Assembly: GCA_003532715.1 (NCBI GenBank)
Contig: DOEZ01000187.1
Location: forward strand, 1-10,039
Direction of reading: 5' to 3'
Source: Planctomycetaceae bacterium
Lineage (GTDB): Bacteria > Planctomycetota > Planctomycetia > Pirellulales > Thermoguttaceae
DNA length: 10,039 nucleotides
This document shows positions 6,511 to 10,039 of this stretch, in pieces. The notes beneath the pieces were generated by a model, which saw only the letters and a list, made by a program, of their open reading frames with translations, did not search any database and had not been told where the DNA came from. Position numbers and translations under genes: made by a program. Within the stretch, counting starts at the first letter, position 1; every line of letters begins with the position of its first letter.

Positions 6511-6543
6511 GAGGCCCGGCCGCCCTCGGGGCAGCCGAGCCTC
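6511..6543 (-). other. strong 14-15 bp hairpin, favoured on the minus strand
   Basis: GAGGCCCGGCCGCC (6511-6524) faces GGCAGCCGAGCCTC (6530-6543) across five bases. Read as minus-strand RNA, all 14 positions pair, two of them as G-U, and a further C-G can close a CGA loop. Read as plus-strand RNA, the same two positions become A-C mismatches. The asymmetry argues for function in minus-strand RNA, that is, downstream of the large cohesin/dockerin gene. Confidence 0.5.
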
Positions 6544-6610
6544 GTGGCTCGTATGGCGAATGCCCATGCACTCGCATGCGCATCCGCACGAGAGGGTGGC
6601 TGTCTCAGAA

Positions 6611-6632
6611 CGCTCAACCCGCCGGTTGAACG
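6611..6632 (-). other. 9-bp hairpin, minus strand pairs fully with one G-U
   Basis: CGCTCAACC (6611-6619) and GGTTGAACG (6624-6632) flank four bases. On the minus strand the only non-Watson-Crick position is U-G; on the plus strand it is A-C. This is the same strand bias as the 6511-6543 hairpin. Confidence 0.4.
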
Positions 6633-6756
6633 CTAGACTGCACCACCTCGCTGGCTGGTAGAACTCATAATCACACACCACCTCCTTTCGGCTAGAATCT
6701 CCCGTCCGGGTCGGTTTGCCAGCAAGAGCTCCGTTGCTCCGGCGGTTGTCTAGTCC

Positions 6757-6777
6757 GTCGTGCCGCGTCAGCACGAC
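6757..6777. repeat. 7-bp perfect inverted repeat with 7-base loop
   Basis: GTCGTGC (6757-6763) and GCACGAC (6771-6777) are exact inverted copies around CGCGTCA. No T-run follows on either strand. Confidence 0.4.
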
Positions 6778-6915
6778 CCTGTACCGAATTCGGTTGTGGA
6801 GAGCGTGACCGGCGAAAACCGGAGGTTGTCGCGGTTCGGTCGTTCGCGCGGCGGATGTTCGCGGCAACTCGCCTCGAAGCCGGGCACTCGAAGGTCGCCC
6901 GCCGTCGACACGCAA

Positions 6916-6940
6916 CGGCGAAACCACGCTAGTTTCGCCG
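6916..6940. repeat. 9-bp perfect inverted repeat with 7-base loop
   Basis: CGGCGAAAC (6916-6924) and GTTTCGCCG (6932-6940) are exact inverted copies around CACGCTA. It is among the longest perfect stems in the gap and lies about 120 bases beyond the stop of the large minus-strand gene. Confidence 0.5.
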
Positions 6941-6947
6941 ACAGACC

Positions 6948-6982
6948 CCCGTTTCTCGCTCCTCGGAGCTTCCAAAAACGGG
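6948..6982. terminator. nested hairpin, weak terminator candidate for the large minus gene
   Basis: CCCGTTT (6948-6954) pairs with AAACGGG (6976-6982), and the interior contains GCTC-CTCG-GAGC (6958-6969). It is the first long stem after the stop at 7061 on the minus strand, so it is the best position for a terminator, but no U-run follows it. Confidence 0.3.
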
Positions 6983-7060
6983 CGTTCGCTCCCACTACTT
7001 CAATAATGCTTCGATTCGTCCAAAAGGCAATACCACTTTGTAGGGATCGCCTCGTTTTGC

Positions 7061-10039
7061 TCAGACCCGCCAATCGTCCCAATCGGCCAGAAGCGCATCC
7101 GCCGTAGCCTCTTCGGTCCGGCTCGACGCTCGGGTTACCGCCAGATCGGCCCAGTCGAACGATTCGTCGCTGATCCGCCGATCCGTGGCGACCTCGTCGA
7201 AGCCTTCCACGCTTTCACCATCGCGCGTCGTCTCGCGCACTGGATCGACTGCCGCAAACAACGTGTCGGCGAATGCCGCCTCCACCGGCTTGGCCAGATC
7301 GACGCCGAACGGAAGCGCCAACAGCCGATCCCACGTCACGTCTCCCACGAGCCCGCCTTGCAGCGGGCTGACCTCGGCCGTCGACGTCGACGTGGCCAAG
7401 ACCTCGGGCGACGTGTCGAGCAGTCCGGTCAGCGCCGCGCCGACGCCGCTGTAGCCCGTCACGCCGCTGCCGGCCGTCTGGTAGGCGGCATGCAGCATTC
7501 GGACGTCGAGCGTCGAAACGGCCTTTCGCACTCCGGGGGCGAGTGTCTTGCTCATCAGGTCGCCGCCGAGCGATTCCTCGGTCACCAGATCGGCGGCCAC
7601 GTGATTGCCCGGGCGGTCCATCTCGACCGCGATGGCGGCCGCCGCGAACACGGTCGAGTCGCCCGAGGCGTCGAGGTGTTCGGCAAAGGCGTCGTACGAC
7701 GTGGTGAAGCCAAGCGTATGGCCGATTTCGTGCAACAGCACGGTGTACAGGTCGTACTGGCCCTCGCCCGGCGTCGCATTCAGATCGGAGTGCCAACCCA
7801 AGCCGTTGGCGTCGTCGTCGAGCGTGATTCGGCCGCTCGTGGGCACGCCGTACTCGTTGACTTCGAGGATGACGGCGTCGGCCAACTGATTCGAGCCGAA
7901 ATCCTTGACCACGAGTTGGATCGTGATCGGCTCGCCGACGCCCAGCGCTTCGGTCCAGGCCGCCACGGCCGCGTCGAGCACCTCGCCCACGCTCGATTCG
8001 CCCTGCAATTGGAGGCCCGCGCCCATGTAGCGTTGGACGAAGCTCTCGGGCAGGACGACGCTTTTCTCGCCGCCTCGCGCCGCGCCGTAATTCCCGGCGA
8101 AGAACGACAGGTCGCCCGGACCGATCAGGCCGTTGTTGTCGAAGTCGAAGGCGTGGACGAACGGCGTCGCGGAATCGAGCGATTGCCCGCCGTAAGCGGC
8201 GGCGAAGAACGAAAGGTCGCCCGGACCGATCAGGCCGCTGTCGTCGACGTCGAAGGGAACGGCCCACAATTCGGTTTTCGGCGAGTGTCCGACGGTCACG
8301 TCGGCGACGTCTTGACCGCCGACCTGGACCGACGCATTGGCCAGCACCAGCCCCAGGTCGTGCGGGCCGAGCACGAGATCCTCGAGATTGATGTCGACGC
8401 CGTCGTCGCCGATCGACTCGAACTTGACCCGGCCGAGCAGGACATAGCCGTCGGCTCCCATTCCGGCCAACGCGGTGCTTCCGCCGAGCCCGACCACGAC
8501 GCCGTCGGTCTTGAGATTTCCGGTCGCAGCCTGATTGAACGTGCCGGCGTGGTCGATTTGGGTCGCGGTGAAGTACTCGGAGTTGTACGACAGATCGACC
8601 TTCGCGCTTCCAACGCCGTCCAGTTGATCCGTGGCGACCCAAACCTCGACCCAGTACGAATCCCACTCGTGGATCCACGCCTCGTTTTGGGGCAGCGTCG
8701 CGAGGTGGCCGCCGGCGGCGACCAGGGTCGGTTCCTTCGCGAGCGTCATGTAAACGCCCGTTCCAACTTCCTCGACCGGCGCCGACTCGCTGCCGACCAG
8801 CGGCGCGCCATTGGGATCGTAGGTCGCCGTGATCACGCCCGAAATCTTCAAGTAGCTTCCGGCGTCGATCGACGAACTCAGTCCGGTGAGGTCGATGATC
8901 CGGTCGTAGTTGATGGTCAGTTCATAGATGTCTTCGAACAGCTCGTCGGGCCCCCACAAGATTCCCGTCTGGGGAACGCCCGAGGGAACGGCCGTGAGTC
9001 CGGTCAAGGTGACTCGCTCGCCGCCGGTGACGGGCGAGAGCATGTCGAGGTAGCCCGTGTCGCAGCCGATGACGATTTCGTCGGGCTCGAACTGGAGGCC
9101 GCCGCTGAGCGAAATCCAGTCGCTGCTGAAATCAAGAATCAGGTCGCGAAGGGCCAGTTCGATGAGGTTGCCAACGCCGACGTTCGCCTGGAACGCAAAG
9201 TCGCCCCAGGTGGCCGAATTCGTGCCGCCGATGCCCGGCCGAACCGGGCCGATCGCGAAGTTGGGCGTCACGTCGGCCGTGCCGCCGGTGATCATGATCT
9301 TCGTCGGGTCGTCCAGATTGTCGGCCAGCAGGTGAATCTCGCCGGTTACGCCGGCGGCGCGGAACGCCGGCGCGGGAGTCGGAGTGAGCGTCGCGCCATT
9401 GATGACACCCGAGACGCGAAGATCCTGGTCGTCGATGACGAACGTCACGGCCTCCTGGCCGACCTGGTTGACCGACGCGCCGTGGAACTCGATTTGACTT
9501 GCATTGACATCGCCTCGGGCATAGCGAGCGATGACCGGATCGCTCAGGTTGAACACCTGCACGCCGGCGGCCGAGGCCTCGAACGTGACGTAGCCGACTC
9601 GCGAGTAATTGGGCGACACCGCGCGCCCGGCGAATAACGAGCCAGCGCCAAAGTCGTCGATCACACCGACGGTGTTGTTGATGATTCCCGTGTCGAAATT
9701 GCCGCCCGAGAAGAAGGCGCCCTCGTAGTTCAAGGACGTTCCCGACGAAAGGACATTGTCGAACGCAATATCGATCTGGCTCGCCGAAATGCCCTGGGTG
9801 GGTCCGCCGCTGACCGTGGCGGCGTACGTATCCTGAATCCAGATTTCGACGACATAGCTCGAACCGACGTCGACCTGGGTGATCGAACCGGGCAGCGCGG
9901 CCGCGGTGGTGCTGCCCGACGCCGTCGCCGTGTCGCGAATCACCACGTACAGGCCGACCGTCTCTTCCGGATTCACGGTGACGATGAATGTGTCGGCCGC
10001 CGACTCGTTGCTCGGATCCTTGGCCGTCACGGTAATCTC
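7061..10039 (-). CDS. large secreted protein, cohesin-like, dockerin-like and zinc-protease-like (5' end missing)
   Basis: The frame is open to the right edge, so the N-terminus and any signal peptide are outside; the GTG at 10030 is an internal codon. Of 992 visible residues: 1-23 end a beta-rich, cadherin/Ig-type module (TDTFIVTVN-like); 24-200 and about 445-590 are cohesin-like beta-sandwiches with paired strands such as ASQIDIAFD and SAKVDLSYN; 215-440 is an unassigned beta-rich region. Residues 597-645 hold two dockerin-type calcium loops (DVDDSGLIGPGDLSFF and DFDNNGLIGPGDLSFF, D-x-D-x-(S/N)-G-x-I-x3-D) 35 residues apart. Residues 660-870 are metalloprotease-like: SGRITLDDDANGLGW, then HEIGHTLGF at 770-778 and a Met-turn-like DLMSKTLAPGVRKAVSTLDV. 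The third His of HExxHxxGxxH is absent in place. The tail ends in ADALLADWDDWRV. Known relatives are planctomycete and proteobacterial secreted proteins; substrate unknown. An extracellular or surface location is inferred. Confidence 0.8.
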   Translation of the reverse strand, partial: EITVTAKDPSNESAADTFIVTVNPEETVGLYVVIRDTATASGSTTAAALPGSITQVDVGSSYVVEIWIQDTYAATVSGGPTQGISASQIDIAFDNVLSSGTSLNYEGAFFSGGNFDTGIINNTVGVIDDFGAGSLFAGRAVSPNYSRVGYVTFEASAAGVQVFNLSDPVIARYARGDVNASQIEFHGASVNQVGQEAVTFVIDDQDLRVSGVINGATLTPTPAPAFRAAGVTGEIHLLADNLDDPTKIMITGGTADVTPNFAIGPVRPGIGGTNSATWGDFAFQANVGVGNLIELALRDLILDFSSDWISLSGGLQFEPDEIVIGCDTGYLDMLSPVTGGERVTLTGLTAVPSGVPQTGILWGPDELFEDIYELTINYDRIIDLTGLSSSIDAGSYLKISGVITATYDPNGAPLVGSESAPVEEVGTGVYMTLAKEPTLVAAGGHLATLPQNEAWIHEWDSYWVEVWVATDQLDGVGSAKVDLSYNSEYFTATQIDHAGTFNQAATGNLKTDGVVVGLGGSTALAGMGADGYVLLGRVKFESIGDDGVDINLEDLVLGPHDLGLVLANASVQVGGQDVADVTVGHSPKTELWAVPFDVDDSGLIGPGDLSFFAAAYGGQSLDSATPFVHAFDFDNNGLIGPGDLSFFAGNYGAARGGEKSVVLPESFVQRYMGAGLQLQGESSVGEVLDAAVAAWTEALGVGEPITIQLVVKDFGSNQLADAVILEVNEYGVPTSGRITLDDDANGLGWHSDLNATPGEGQYDLYTVLLHEIGHTLGFTTSYDAFAEHLDASGDSTVFAAAAIAVEMDRPGNHVAADLVTEESLGGDLMSKTLAPGVRKAVSTLDVRMLHAAYQTAGSGVTGYSGVGAALTGLLDTSPEVLATSTSTAEVSPLQGGLVGDVTWDRLLALPFGVDLAKPVEAAFADTLFAAVDPVRETTRDGESVEGFDEVATDRRISDESFDWADLAVTRASSRTEEATADALLADWDDWRV
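8096..8254 (-). repeat. direct repeat of about 54 bp encoding the two calcium-binding loops
   Basis: 8096-8149 and 8201-8254 are nearly identical over 54 bases, with four differences by eye, offset by 105 bases (35 codons). They encode the paired GLIGPGDLSFF loops. Synonymous as well as protein identity is kept, which suggests a recent duplication or gene conversion rather than long-term protein constraint alone. Confidence 0.75.

Larger units (their letters stand above)
6351..7060. other. 710-base convergent intergenic region, hairpin-rich, no clear gene
   Basis: Both flanking genes end here. Open frames exist on the minus strand (to 204 codons, 6361-6975), but their translations are Arg/Ser-rich, lack domains or export signals, and lack a ribosome binding site, so I do not call them. 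The region holds at least six inverted repeats, listed separately: 6369-6475 (outer arms), 6423-6456, 6511-6543, 6561-6582 (TGCCCATGC/GCATGCGCA, one mismatch), 6611-6632, 6757-6777, 6916-6940 and 6948-6982. A 12-bp perfect palindrome ACCGAATTCGGT lies at 6783-6794. The density suggests a dispersed repeat family, decayed mobile sequence or a structured transcript. Confidence 0.5.

Noticed and set aside
6783..6794. 12-bp perfect palindrome ACCGAATTCGGT as an operator
   Set aside because: It lies between two convergent gene ends with no promoter nearby, so an operator role is unsupported.
6361..6975. 204-codon minus-strand frame in the convergent gap
   Set aside because: Coincides with the hairpin cluster, is Arg/Ser-rich, lacks a ribosome binding site and any domain. 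A degraded gene or repeat-borne frame cannot be excluded.
7358..9637. 759-codon open frame on the plus strand, antisense to the large cohesin/dockerin gene
   Set aside because: Composition is the usual Arg/Gly/Val/Asp-rich shadow of a GC-rich gene; the minus strand carries recognisable calcium loops and a HEIGH motif.

Overview
The window looks like chromosomal DNA of a planctomycete, most likely of the Pirellulales type. The basis is GC-rich codon use, a DUF1559 pseudopilin (a family strongly expanded in Planctomycetes), a secreted multi-repeat DUF11 protein, a giant secreted protein with cohesin-like and dockerin-like modules, mostly weak or absent Shine-Dalgarno sequences, and GC-rich intergenic inverted repeats. 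This assignment is inferred from gene families; no rRNA or housekeeping marker is present.

Layout: (1) 1-241, leader region with a 12-bp inverted repeat at the left edge, a tentative promoter and a short palindrome. (2) 242-2998 (+), exported 918-aa protein with a long disordered Pro/Ala/Thr-rich part, four DUF11/CARDB-like Ig folds and a six-copy Glu-Thr-Ala tail. (3) 2999-3187, convergent gap with a dispersed-repeat-like sequence and a 7-bp hairpin. (4) 3188-3637 (-), small VanZ-family membrane protein with a good sigma70-type promoter and a palindrome at the predicted transcription start. (5) 3769-4779 (-), DUF1559 pseudopilin, re-started at a GTG with a strong ribosome binding site. (6) 4780-5345, divergent intergenic region with a promoter for each flanking gene and several hairpins. 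(7) 5346-6350 (+), exported protein, probably an outer-membrane beta-barrel. (8) 6351-7060, 710-base convergent gap with no convincing gene but many inverted repeats. (9) 7061-10039 (-), C-terminal 992 residues of a large secreted protein whose N-terminus lies beyond the right edge. It has two cohesin-like regions, a paired dockerin-like calcium-binding module and a zinc-metalloprotease-like domain.

The genes do not form an obvious operon: strands alternate and every minus gene with a visible upstream region has its own promoter candidate. The common theme is the cell envelope and exported proteins. No phage, transposase, CRISPR array, tRNA or defence system was seen. The parts most worth a second look are the hairpin-rich convergent gap at 6357-6982, the large cohesin/dockerin/protease protein, the VanZ promoter-palindrome arrangement, and a short repeated motif in the disordered part of the DUF11 protein. 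I do not see convincing evidence for a wholly new multi-gene system.
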